64,000 bases of DNA. Origin: Paenibacillaceae bacterium (GTDB lineage: Bacteria > Bacillota > Bacilli > Paenibacillales > NBRC-103111). Position 1 is the stretch's first letter; each line of letters begins with the position of its first letter. Both the position numbers and the translations under genes were made by a program. A model generated the notes under the pieces. It saw nothing but the letters and a program-made list of their open reading frames with translations, did not search any database and had not been told where the DNA came from. The DNA lies in contig JAQSYI010000007.1 of NCBI GenBank assembly GCA_029256185.1, positions 166,126 to 230,125 on the forward strand, given 5' to 3'. Positions 50,945 to 59,962 of this stretch are shown here, piece after piece.

Positions 50945-52537
50945 TCAACGCCCGAGGCATTCCCGGCGGTACTTTTGCGGAGTCACTCCGAAAAAATTCT
51001 TGAACAGGGTGCAAAAATATTTCTCGCTATTCAGCCCTATCAGGGCGCATATTTCCCCGTTGGAATAGTTCCCCTCTCGCAAATAGGCGGCTGCCCGCTC
51101 CATCTTCCTCCGGTTGACATAATCCGTTACCGGCTCGTTCATTTCCTTCTTGAACACGGAGCTGAAGTAGCTGGCATTCATGTTGGCTATACCGGCCAAT
51201 TCCTCCAGGGACAGACGGTGGGCGATGTGCGCTTCGATATAATGCCTCACCCTGACAATTTCAGTCCTCCCGGAAATGGCCGTCATACCCGCCTGAATAA
51301 AAGCGGCCACCGCCTCCCAATGCACGTGAAATTTCGGCTCCAGCGCCGCCAAATTGGGCAGATCCGGGCCGTCCTCGCGAAACAGCTTCCGGTGCTCGTG
51401 CAGTTGTCTCATAAAATCCGTCAAAGCCGTCCCCAGCAGACGGGGCTCCAGCCTGATCTTCAGCAATTCCCGTCTGACACTGTCCAGCACCAAGGCCACC
51501 TGGCTGGCAGAGTATTCAGTCCGGCATACGGACAGCAGTTCCTGCATATGGGGTGCTATCAGGCTTTGGTTGTCGGTAAAGCAGCCGGCATAGGCCTGCT
51601 GCTCCAGCCACACCTCTCCTGTCATATGATAATAAGCGTATTCAAGGAGCCGGGATACCTGATTGTAAGCACGACTCAGGCCGGACCAGGCAGTAAACGG
51701 CCTGCTGACCGCCACATGCACATCCTGCTTCAGATAGAGACGAATATTGTGTATGATCCTGCTTCCCAAGGTCTGCAGGCGGCTGAACTGCTGGCCTGCA
51801 CTCTCCCGGGGCAGGGACACCACGCCCAGGATGCGGTGACCGGATATTTCACAGGCGAAGCCTGTTCCCGCGCTTCCGATGGTTTCTTCCAAGATATTGA
51901 TACTGCCGTAACGGATGGTCCCCTGATCCTGGGCATTATAGTCCCCGCGGAATTTTGTCGCGTCTGCCCACTCTACTGCAAGGCAGCAGCAAACCCCAAG
52001 GTCGGGAGCAATATTGACTCCCTCCGCCAGCGCCGCGAACCTGTCCGCGCTCAGATTGCCCTGAAGCAGCTCCGTGAGCATCTGCCGCCTCATCCGGTAC
52101 AGATTATGAAGGCGGTATTGGTTGATCTTGAGAAATTCCTCTTCCTTGCGCCGTGACGAGATCAGGGCTTCCCTGGCCCGCCGCAGAGCCTGGAGAAGCG
52201 CCTCCTCCGATAGCGGAACCTTGATGATATAATCCTGCACTCCGTTGCGGATGGCCTGCTTGGCATACTCAAAGTCGGAATGGGCAGTCAGCAGAATAAA
52301 TTCTGCGGAGGGAAGCTCTCTTCTGAGACGCTCTACCATCTCAATGCCATTCAACTCCGGCATCACGATATCCGTCACCACAATGTCCGGCCTCTCCCGC
52401 AGGGCGATCTCGATCCCTTCCTGCCCGGAGTAGGCCTTGCCAACCAGCTGGAACTCCTCCCGGTGCTTGTCGAAGAAGTGCTCCAACCGCTCCAGAATGA
52501 GATCCTCATCATCAGCAATCAAACAACGCAGGGTCAT
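50945..52537 (-). CDS. YesN-type response regulator with AraC DNA-binding domain
   Basis: A 530-residue regulator. The receiver domain (about 1-125) has the acidic pair IADDED and the phosphorylated Asp56 in DIVVTDIVMPELNG, with LLTAHSDFEYAKQAI as the switch region. A long middle region follows. The AraC helix-turn-helix is at about 430-530: LEELAGIANMNASYFSSVFK, then ICALIGLNSEKYFCTLFKNF and FFGVTPQKYRR. It overlaps the YesM-type kinase gene by 26 bp and is surely its partner. It probably activates the neighbouring importer and secreted enzyme genes in response to an extracellular sugar signal. Confidence 0.93.
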   Translation of the reverse strand: MTLRCLIADDEDLILERLEHFFDKHREEFQLVGKAYSGQEGIEIALRERPDIVVTDIVMPELNGIEMVERLRRELPSAEFILLTAHSDFEYAKQAIRNGVQDYIIKVPLSEEALLQALRRAREALISSRRKEEEFLKINQYRLHNLYRMRRQMLTELLQGNLSADRFAALAEGVNIAPDLGVCCCLAVEWADATKFRGDYNAQDQGTIRYGSINILEETIGSAGTGFACEISGHRILGVVSLPRESAGQQFSRLQTLGSRIIHNIRLYLKQDVHVAVSRPFTAWSGLSRAYNQVSRLLEYAYYHMTGEVWLEQQAYAGCFTDNQSLIAPHMQELLSVCRTEYSASQVALVLDSVRRELLKIRLEPRLLGTALTDFMRQLHEHRKLFREDGPDLPNLAALEPKFHVHWEAVAAFIQAGMTAISGRTEIVRVRHYIEAHIAHRLSLEELAGIANMNASYFSSVFKKEMNEPVTDYVNRRKMERAAAYLREGNYSNGEICALIGLNSEKYFCTLFKNFFGVTPQKYRRECLGR

Positions 52538-54296
52538 GTACGGTTTCCCCTTTCAGGAGTATGGGAAAAGAGGCACGGACGATGGTGCCGGGGCCGGTAA
52601 CAGCCGGAAACTCCAAGCCATAATCGCTGCCGTAATAAAGCGCGATCCTCTGATGGATATTGGACAGTCCGATGCGCCTGCGCTTTCCGGAATTCCAAAG
52701 CGCGGCAGAAGGCTCCAGCACGGTCCGCCGCAATTCGTCGGGCATTCCCGTTCCATAATCCCGGACATCCACCAGCACCCGATCCTTTGTCCGGTAGACA
52801 GATACACGGATAAGACCGGGCAGCCGCCCTCCTTTATACCCGTGAAACAGGCTGTTTTCCACCAGAGGCTGCAGCGACATCCGAAAAACGGGATAATCCC
52901 AAAGCCCCTCCTCCACCTCTGTCTCCAACTCATAGAAGGAATTGTACCGGATATTTTGAACAAATAAATAATTCCGCACATTGTCCAGCTCATCTTGCAG
53001 GGGAACCCGTTCCGACACATCCGCAATACCGTATTCCAGAATATGAATCAATGCTTGTATGACAGCATCCACCTTGTCTGTTTTACCCAATGTAACCATG
53101 TTGCTGATAGCTCCCAAGGTATTGTACAGGAAATGCGGGTTGATCTGGGATTGCAGAACCTGAAGCTCCAAGAGCCGCTTCAGTTCCTTCTCCTGCTCCA
53201 CGTTGCGAAGCAGCTCTCTGATCCTCGCCAGCATCAGGTCGAAGGACTGGGACAGATCCCCGAACTCATCCTTTCTGTCCAGCACAACGGGAATATCCAG
53301 ATGTCCCTGGCGGATAAGCCTCATCTTCAGCATTAACTGATGCAGCGGATTGCGGATATAGCGCGTAATGAGGAAAGCGATCAGCAGACTGGCCAGCAGG
53401 CCGACTGTCAGAAAGGTAAAGCGGATGTGCTGAAACCTCTCGAAGGACCGCTGCAGGAAGCTGTCATTGGTGAAGGTGAGAATGCTCCAGTTATAGCGGG
53501 TGCTGGACGATTTCGTCATGAACCATTCCTGGACTCCATTGGGACTGTTCACCTTCAATTGCCCATAATCTCCGCTTTCACCAACGAGCCTCCGGGAAGC
53601 GACCGAGCCCATCTGAAAAGTGGGATCATGCGGGTTGGAGCTCATTGTGGCACCTATCGCCGCAGTATTCCCGGAAATCAGCCGGCCCTTGGAATCTACA
53701 ATCGTGGTTACTACTGTCGTCCCCTGATTAATGTCGTACAATACATATTCCAGCCTCTTCAGATCAATATCGACAGCCGCGGCGCTCAACGGCTCGGTCC
53801 CGGGAATATACTTGGCCATGGTCACTGTCCAGCCATTATATCTGGAGAAGTACGGGTCGCTCACAAAAATTGTTCTTCGATCCTTGTTAACCCGCTCCAG
53901 AATCGGCTGTCTCCATTCTTCGGCTCCGTCATAAGCGGCGCTGATATTGCTGCCTCCGATGATGCTGGTATCGGATTGAATAATGTATATATCCTGAATC
54001 AGACCCATATTGACCTCGAACAGCTTCTTAAGAAACCTTTGCAGCTCCTCGGGGTTGTGGCCGTTGGACATATAAGCCGCTTCCGCCACATACAGCATGG
54101 ATTCCAGAGAGGAATGCATCAGGCTGATATTCTGGTCTGCCTTGGCCTGCAAATGCTGGATAATCAAGTTGCTGTTGGAGCGAACCTCCTGCTCGAGCAA
54201 TCCGTAAGAAAAATGGAACACGGCAATCACCGTCCCGAATACGAATACCACGCACATGACGAATAAACGAAAGGGCAAGCGGTTGAACTGGGACAC
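52512..54296 (-). CDS. YesM-type sensor histidine kinase
   Basis: A 594-residue membrane kinase: helix at about 8-28, extracellular Cache-like sensor, second helix near 295-318, HAMP domain (about 320-375, VVLDRKDEFGDLSQSFDLML), His kinase block QINPHFLYNTLGAISNM near residue 390, and an ATPase domain with PVFRMSLQPLVENSLFHGYK and DYGTGMP. The start is GTG 54296, seven bases after GGAGG. It forms a pair with the overlapping response regulator and lies downstream of the giant secreted enzyme gene. Confidence 0.93.
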   Translation of the reverse strand: MSQFNRLPFRLFVMCVVFVFGTVIAVFHFSYGLLEQEVRSNSNLIIQHLQAKADQNISLMHSSLESMLYVAEAAYMSNGHNPEELQRFLKKLFEVNMGLIQDIYIIQSDTSIIGGSNISAAYDGAEEWRQPILERVNKDRRTIFVSDPYFSRYNGWTVTMAKYIPGTEPLSAAAVDIDLKRLEYVLYDINQGTTVVTTIVDSKGRLISGNTAAIGATMSSNPHDPTFQMGSVASRRLVGESGDYGQLKVNSPNGVQEWFMTKSSSTRYNWSILTFTNDSFLQRSFERFQHIRFTFLTVGLLASLLIAFLITRYIRNPLHQLMLKMRLIRQGHLDIPVVLDRKDEFGDLSQSFDLMLARIRELLRNVEQEKELKRLLELQVLQSQINPHFLYNTLGAISNMVTLGKTDKVDAVIQALIHILEYGIADVSERVPLQDELDNVRNYLFVQNIRYNSFYELETEVEEGLWDYPVFRMSLQPLVENSLFHGYKGGRLPGLIRVSVYRTKDRVLVDVRDYGTGMPDELRRTVLEPSAALWNSGKRRRIGLSNIHQRIALYYGSDYGLEFPAVTGPGTIVRASFPILLKGETVHDPALFDC

Positions 54297-54421
54297 ATGG
54301 AGACCTCCGTGTTCCAAATTAAAGGGCAACCTTATTTTACCACAGATCACAAATCAGCAGACTTACCGGTGCAAAATCATTCCCCTGTCCATCGGAGTGG
54401 AAAAGTACAAGCCGCCGGACC

Positions 54422-57400
54422 TTATGGCTGGGAGAATTGAACCGGCCGCAGCTCTCCGCCGCCCAACTGCTCCGTTTCACCGTTAACGGCGGTTGCAATC
54501 AACTCGTATTGAAAGGTCTTCGACGGATCATCCACCTTGATCAGGAATTCGTAGGGATAGGTTTCGGAAGCGGCCGTTTCCTCCGTTCCGTCTCCCACCC
54601 GGTATTTCAGCATAACGCTTGAAACCGATGCGGGCCTGCGCGTGACATACACGTACGCATAATAATGATCCGGAGCCATCTGCAGCACCATGGCCTTGCC
54701 GTCCACATGCTCCGACACCGTCTGACCAAGCTGGGGATTGCTGTCGAGCGCATAGGACAGTTGGGAGAAAGCGGGCGCCGTTACCCCGGGAATATGGATG
54801 ACAGCCGCTCTTAGGCTTTTGGCCGGTATGGTTGCCGCAAACTTGCCGTTCACTACCTGGACCTCCACCGCAGGACTGGAGCCCGGAGTGTAGATGCTGG
54901 CCGTTCCCGAGAAGGAACTGCCTCCCGGCACCTTATCCCCCAAGGTCACTTCGGTGGTTATATCCGCCGCGCTTTCATTCAGCAGAGCCAGCCCCAGAAC
55001 GCCGTCCTTTCTTGCAGCGAGCCAATCCACCTGAAGATGCCCCGATTCCATAATACCTTCGTCCAGCCACAGCCACATCTCCTCTTCACCGAAAAACTGC
55101 CCCGGCGCAAAGCCGTACTGGTTCGAGTTGAAGTAAGCGTAGCCCTGCTGCCTCAGAGACGGAAACTCAATCTGTCCGTCGGACCAGACATAGGTCAGAT
55201 TGATTAGAAAATCCTCCAGCATCGCCAGGAACGGCGGTAGATGATGCCAGTAAATCCCCGTATAATCCGGCCCTTGAGCGGCATATTCAGGCTGTTGCTG
55301 GAAGGTGGTGAAGCCGTTCTGATAGTAGCCGGAATACGTGGAGAAATGCCCGATAATCGCATTCCGCGCCACATCAGCCAGATACTTCTCTCCCGTATAG
55401 CGGGACAGCTTCAGCAGGTCCCCCGCCCAGTTGGACATGATGATATTGGCGCTCCTGTCATAAGTGGACGACTGCTCCAGACTGAGTCCTACCCGGGATG
55501 CAACCCAGGCGGGAGCCTGGCCTGCCTGGGCTTCAATCAGGCTGTTGCTGCTCACATCCCCCGGATTTCCTGCCGGTCTGCCAACCCGCTGCTGCTCATC
55601 CCCATGCCACCAGAAATGGCTGTTGCTTTCATCGTAGTAATGAAACCGTTCCGTAATCTCCCCGATATCATTCACATCCACGTTCCTGGTCAGCTTCTCT
55701 CCATCAATACCGGGAACCCATAAGGTAGTAGTCAGCCACCGGGCGGCATATTGGGCGGCATCCAGGTACTTCTGCTCCTGCGTAAATTCGTACAAGTCCA
55801 CCAGCGAGGCTACATTGGGATAATAAGAGATAGCGATGAAATCGGACCAGCCTACAGGCTTAGTCTGCGGCTTGTAGACCACATCACGAAGATACTGGTC
55901 CGCCTGCTGCTTGGCCTTGGTCAGATATTGCCCGTCGCCCGTGTACTTATACAGAAACAAATTATTGGAGAAGAGCGGGATGGAGCCGTAGGAATTGGTA
56001 ACGGTGCTCTGCCCTTTTTGCAATCCGTATTGATACAAATATGGAATAGCGCCCCTGGTCATCTCATACATGCCGCCGATTACATTCAGATTGTAGCCGG
56101 CTATGGGGGAGCCGATGGGATGAGGCAGATTGGACACATTCCAATACGAGGCGCCTCCATATTCCGTAGTCCGGTTAAAATGCAAATCGTTGCGGGTCAG
56201 GAAGTTGGCAATGGTGGGTATCGCCCGCCGCTCCAGGATTTCCTCATCCTCCGTCAGCAGATAATCCTGCAGCGCCTGAAGGGGATTGGCCGATGATGTG
56301 ACATTTTTACCCTCCATGTTGTAGTGAGCCTTGTCATAAACATCCCAACCGCCCAGCTCATCGTCCATGATCAGCTCCCTGGTGTTGAAGATGGCGTCAT
56401 TCAGGGAGGTGTATACATTTTCCCGGTAATCATGAACATCGAACAAGTCCTGGGCCACATATTTATACGCTTCAAACCAGTCGGCCACCTGGCTGATAAC
56501 GCGATATTGCAGGGTGTAGCTGTCTCCGGCGGCAAATACAGAGTCCGGGGCGCCCAATACGGGAGCGAACACCGAGCCCTTCGGACTATAGCTGGTGCCT
56601 CTCATAGCAATGCCGAAGGCTCCGTTATCGCTGTATACCCACCGCAGAGGAATCCATGACGGCTCCACGGCAACCCCCTTGGTCACATGCCCGCCGGGAT
56701 AGTATGGATTGCCTTCCCCAAGGGTCAGCGTCCCCATGGGAGTGAACAGATACTGCTCCTTGAGAAGTCCGGCCTCCGCGGCGATCCGCTTGCCCTGCAT
56801 TCGGTAAGGCGCCAGAGCGAACTCATACTGGTTGTCATTAAACTCGCCGCCCTCCCAAGCGCCGATGGAATAAGCGCCTGCCTGATGGAAAACAGCGTCA
56901 ACCGTCACCTTCGGAGCCTTGTTGTCCTCCTCCAGCTCCCATACGGCGCTGAAATCCGCCAGCGGATTGTTGAACAGCAGCTTCAGCTTGCTGCCGTTCT
57001 CCAATACTTCATAATCCACCGGGACAAACCAGTTGGGGGCGCCGGCCCTATAGATATCCGTACCCTGATACGAGAGGCTAAGACCATCCCGCCGGTAGTC
57101 GCTGTCGAATACATGAAAGTCCCGTACCTCCGCAGTCCAGCCTGCGGAATCGGCAGCCATAACCAGGTAGCCCAATTCCTCGGTGCGGTCCTTGGTCTTC
57201 ACCCAATTGCCGTTATGGAGAGCGTAAATCTCATTTTGCACAACCTGCCCGTTATCTGTATTCACCTTATAGAACACTACTCTTGTGCTGTCATTCTCAA
57301 TGGACATGCTTGCCGCAGGAGTATTTTTGGACAAAGCCCAAGACGGGAAGCTCAGCCCTTCATTGCCGAAGGCGCTGATGGGAACCGCCGCCTTCAATAT

Positions 57401-59854
57401 CAGATTGTAATCCTCCGGAGGAACATAGGTCAGATCCTTGGTAAGCAGAATAGCGTCGCATCTGGCGTAGAAACCGGAGGTGTCGTACAGGCTAACCGTA
57501 TTCACCCCCTCCTGCAGGTGAACCGTCCCACCTTCAGCCCAGCTAAATCCCGTATTGCCGTGAGTGCCGAAGCTGCGGGCGGCTTGCTGCCCGTTGACCC
57601 CCACGTGGAAAAACCGGGTTCCCTGCTGATTGGAGGCAAAGTCCCGGGAGCGGACCCATAGCTTGTAGCTTCCCGCCTGCTCCACTTCAAAGGATGCTGT
57701 GGCAGGACTTGAAGCGCCGGGATCGGCATCCCCCGGCCCGGCGACAGCTCCATCAGGCACAACCGGAATCAGTCCTCTCATGGCGATGCTCTCGAAGGCA
57801 CCGGCCATGCTGGTTTCCACTGTCCATGTGCCAAGCTGCTGGAAGCTCTCCGGTCTTAGCAGATAGGCGTCCTTGGGAATAGAGGCCGCGATGAAGGCGG
57901 TCCGAACCGTCCCATTCCAGCTTACCGCAGCGCCAAAATAGTTGGTGATGAAGGTCAGGGGAACCAGAAGCGTTCCTTCCTTCCATACAGCAGGCTGATC
58001 CAGGGCAACACTTTTGCCGTTAATTAAAGCACTGGCGGCTCCCGCCGTTACCTTGAAAAATTTGCCGTTCTTGTACGCTGTTTCTGTTTGTGAGTACACA
58101 TCCTGCTGTACGGTGCTGCCCAGAGCCTCAAATACAGCCTGGAACGGCAGCAGCACTGTGGCGCCGGCCTGCTCCGGCTGTACGGCCAGCTCCATATAGC
58201 TGTTGTTCAGCTTGACGGCGATATCCACATCGGGCCGGGTTGGATCTCCGGCAGGATCATTGGTGACGCTGCCCGGCACATACAGATGCTGCTGCACCAT
58301 CGCGTTGAGCTTCTGGGCCGTGTCCTCGATGGTGAAGTCCAGATCATCGGTAATGATGATCATATCGAAGCGGGCATAATTCCCCCTAACATCCAGCGCC
58401 TCCAGATCATATTCACCCTTGATCAGGGCCAGCGGACCGCTGCTTTGCCATTGCCAGCCATCGAAGCCGTGATCACCGAATATCTGGTTCAGATTGTCCC
58501 CCAGCTTCACCCGGAACAGCCGCATTCCCGGACTGGCCGCATAATCCCGGGAGTGGACCATCACCTTGTACATCCCGTCGGCAGGAATGCCGTATTTCGC
58601 TGTGGCAGGGGTTGTGCTGTGGCTCACCTGATCCGTGCTGCCCAGCATAATCCCCGGCAGCAGACCGCCCTGGGTTTGCGTCGAGTACGTCCAGTTGCCC
58701 CTATTGCCGGCGAAGCTGTCCGCTGTCAGGGCAATATAATGATAAGGCGGATCATTGGTGACGGTGCCCGGCACATACAGATGCTGCTGCACCATCGTGT
58801 TGAAATTCTCCGCCGTGTCCTCGATGGTGAAGTCCAGGTCATTGGTAATGATGATCATGTCGAAGCGGCCGAAACTGCCGCGGAAATCCACCGCCTCCAG
58901 ATCATATTCGCCCTTGGTCAGAGCCAACGGACCGCTGCTTTGCCATTGCCAGCCGTCATAGCCGTGATCGCCGAACACCTGATCCATAATGCCCCCCAGC
59001 TTCACCCGGAACGGTCTGATTCCGGGATTCAAGGCAAAATCCCGGGAATGCACCATCACCTTGTACGTCCCGTCGGCGGGGATGCCGTATTTCGCCACAG
59101 CCGGAGTTGCGCTGTGGTCCCGCTGATCCGTGCTGCCGAACATAATAACGGGCAGCAGGCTGCCTCTGGTTTCTGTGGTATAGCTCCAGTTGCCCGGATT
59201 GGCGGCGAAGCTGTCCGCTGTCAGGACAATGTAATGATAGTCCACCACCGGAGGATCATTGGTGACGCTGCCCGGCACATACAGATGCTGCTGCACCATC
59301 CCATTCAGATTTTCCGTGGTGTCCTCGATGGTGAAGTCCAGATCATCGGTAATGATGATCATATCGAAGCGGGCATAATTTCCCCGGATATCCAGCGCCT
59401 CCAGATCATATTCACCCTTGGTCAGAGCCAGCGGACCGCTGCTCTGCCATTGCCAGCCGTCATATCCATGGTTGCCGAATACCTGGTTCAGATTGTCCCC
59501 CAGCTTCACCCGGAACAGCCGGATTCCCGGGCTAGCCGCATAATCCCGGGAGTGGACCATCACCTTGTACATCCCGTCGGCGGGAATGCCGTATTTCGCT
59601 GTGGCCGGGGTCGTGCTGTGATTCGCCTGATCCGTGCTGCCCAGCATAATTCCCGGCAGCAGACCGCCCTGGGTTTGCGTCGAATACGTCCAGTTGCCCC
59701 TATTGCCGGCGAAGCTGTCCGCCGTCAGGACGACGTAATGCTTGCCTTCCTGCAGATCAGCCGTTATCCCTGTTCCGTCCGCCAGCAGCGGCCGGCTCCA
59801 GAACGACATCAGCAGACTCATGATCAGGATCATGCTTAATGCTTTTCTCATCAT
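54422..59854 (-). CDS. Giant secreted multi-domain carbohydrate enzyme with triple N-terminal repeat (1810 aa)
   Basis: ATG 59854 after AGAAAGGGTG begins a signal peptide (ALSMILIMSLLMSF, cut near LLA). Next come three tandem beta-sandwich repeats of 165-168 residues (about 35-198, 207-365, 372-532), each with TADSFAGN, AKYGIPADG(M/T)YKVMVHSR and GWQWQSSGPLAL. A copper-amine-oxidase-N-like stalk domain follows (about 542-655), then a diverged fourth sandwich (about 662-812) and a beta-rich domain leading into a long helical-toroid core (about 1080-1580), with GGWDVYDKAHYNMEGKN, EYGGASYWNVSNLPHPIG and HYYDESNSHFWWHGDE. The core is not a family I can name; glycoside hydrolase or lyase is inferred. 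The binding-protein gene lies upstream; a cre box sits in the leader. Confidence 0.85.
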   Translation of the reverse strand: MMRKALSMILIMSLLMSFWSRPLLADGTGITADLQEGKHYVVLTADSFAGNRGNWTYSTQTQGGLLPGIMLGSTDQANHSTTPATAKYGIPADGMYKVMVHSRDYAASPGIRLFRVKLGDNLNQVFGNHGYDGWQWQSSGPLALTKGEYDLEALDIRGNYARFDMIIITDDLDFTIEDTTENLNGMVQQHLYVPGSVTNDPPVVDYHYIVLTADSFAANPGNWSYTTETRGSLLPVIMFGSTDQRDHSATPAVAKYGIPADGTYKVMVHSRDFALNPGIRPFRVKLGGIMDQVFGDHGYDGWQWQSSGPLALTKGEYDLEAVDFRGSFGRFDMIIITNDLDFTIEDTAENFNTMVQQHLYVPGTVTNDPPYHYIALTADSFAGNRGNWTYSTQTQGGLLPGIMLGSTDQVSHSTTPATAKYGIPADGMYKVMVHSRDYAASPGMRLFRVKLGDNLNQIFGDHGFDGWQWQSSGPLALIKGEYDLEALDVRGNYARFDMIIITDDLDFTIEDTAQKLNAMVQQHLYVPGSVTNDPAGDPTRPDVDIAVKLNNSYMELAVQPEQAGATVLLPFQAVFEALGSTVQQDVYSQTETAYKNGKFFKVTAGAASALINGKSVALDQPAVWKEGTLLVPLTFITNYFGAAVSWNGTVRTAFIAASIPKDAYLLRPESFQQLGTWTVETSMAGAFESIAMRGLIPVVPDGAVAGPGDADPGASSPATASFEVEQAGSYKLWVRSRDFASNQQGTRFFHVGVNGQQAARSFGTHGNTGFSWAEGGTVHLQEGVNTVSLYDTSGFYARCDAILLTKDLTYVPPEDYNLILKAAVPISAFGNEGLSFPSWALSKNTPAASMSIENDSTRVVFYKVNTDNGQVVQNEIYALHNGNWVKTKDRTEELGYLVMAADSAGWTAEVRDFHVFDSDYRRDGLSLSYQGTDIYRAGAPNWFVPVDYEVLENGSKLKLLFNNPLADFSAVWELEEDNKAPKVTVDAVFHQAGAYSIGAWEGGEFNDNQYEFALAPYRMQGKRIAAEAGLLKEQYLFTPMGTLTLGEGNPYYPGGHVTKGVAVEPSWIPLRWVYSDNGAFGIAMRGTSYSPKGSVFAPVLGAPDSVFAAGDSYTLQYRVISQVADWFEAYKYVAQDLFDVHDYRENVYTSLNDAIFNTRELIMDDELGGWDVYDKAHYNMEGKNVTSSANPLQALQDYLLTEDEEILERRAIPTIANFLTRNDLHFNRTTEYGGASYWNVSNLPHPIGSPIAGYNLNVIGGMYEMTRGAIPYLYQYGLQKGQSTVTNSYGSIPLFSNNLFLYKYTGDGQYLTKAKQQADQYLRDVVYKPQTKPVGWSDFIAISYYPNVASLVDLYEFTQEQKYLDAAQYAARWLTTTLWVPGIDGEKLTRNVDVNDIGEITERFHYYDESNSHFWWHGDEQQRVGRPAGNPGDVSSNSLIEAQAGQAPAWVASRVGLSLEQSSTYDRSANIIMSNWAGDLLKLSRYTGEKYLADVARNAIIGHFSTYSGYYQNGFTTFQQQPEYAAQGPDYTGIYWHHLPPFLAMLEDFLINLTYVWSDGQIEFPSLRQQGYAYFNSNQYGFAPGQFFGEEEMWLWLDEGIMESGHLQVDWLAARKDGVLGLALLNESAADITTEVTLGDKVPGGSSFSGTASIYTPGSSPAVEVQVVNGKFAATIPAKSLRAAVIHIPGVTAPAFSQLSYALDSNPQLGQTVSEHVDGKAMVLQMAPDHYYAYVYVTRRPASVSSVMLKYRVGDGTEETAASETYPYEFLIKVDDPSKTFQYELIATAVNGETEQLGGGELRPVQFSQP
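58258..59760. repeat. Three in-frame ~500-bp tandem repeats inside the giant enzyme gene
   Basis: The marker CATTGGTGACGCTGCCCGG (one base differs in the second) occurs at 58258, 58753 and 59257, giving periods of 495 and 504 bp, both multiples of three. The first and third coded repeats are almost identical at DNA level, the middle one is more diverged, which fits gene conversion or recent duplication. Confidence 0.9.
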
Positions 59855-59873
59855 GCCACACCCTTTCTGTTCA

Positions 59874-59887
59874 TAATAGCGCTTACA
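59874..59887. promoter_or_regulatory. cre box in leader of giant enzyme gene
   Basis: On the minus strand TGTAAGCGCTATTA matches the cre consensus TGWNANCGNTNWCA at 13 of 14 positions, 20 bp before ATG 59854. This close placement would suit a CcpA roadblock. Confidence 0.6.
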
Positions 59888-59919
59888 TACCCCCGTCTGC
59901 AAAGCCGCACCCATACATG

Positions 59920-59946
59920 GAAAGGAGGGGGAAGCACTCCCCCCTG
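59920..59946 (-). terminator. Intercistronic hairpin after binding protein gene
   Basis: GGAGGGGG and CTCCCCCC pair across a five-base loop. On the minus strand the stem is followed by CTTTCC. It lies 17 bp after the solute-binding protein stop and may limit read-through into the giant enzyme gene. Confidence 0.55.
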
Positions 59947-59962
59947 TCCAGCCAACCGGCCT

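Noticed and set aside
58286..59839. Long antisense open frame of 517 codons inside the giant enzyme gene
   Set aside because: It is the shadow of the high-GC tandem repeat on the opposite strand, has no ribosome binding site and reads as low-complexity His/Arg/Pro-rich sequence.
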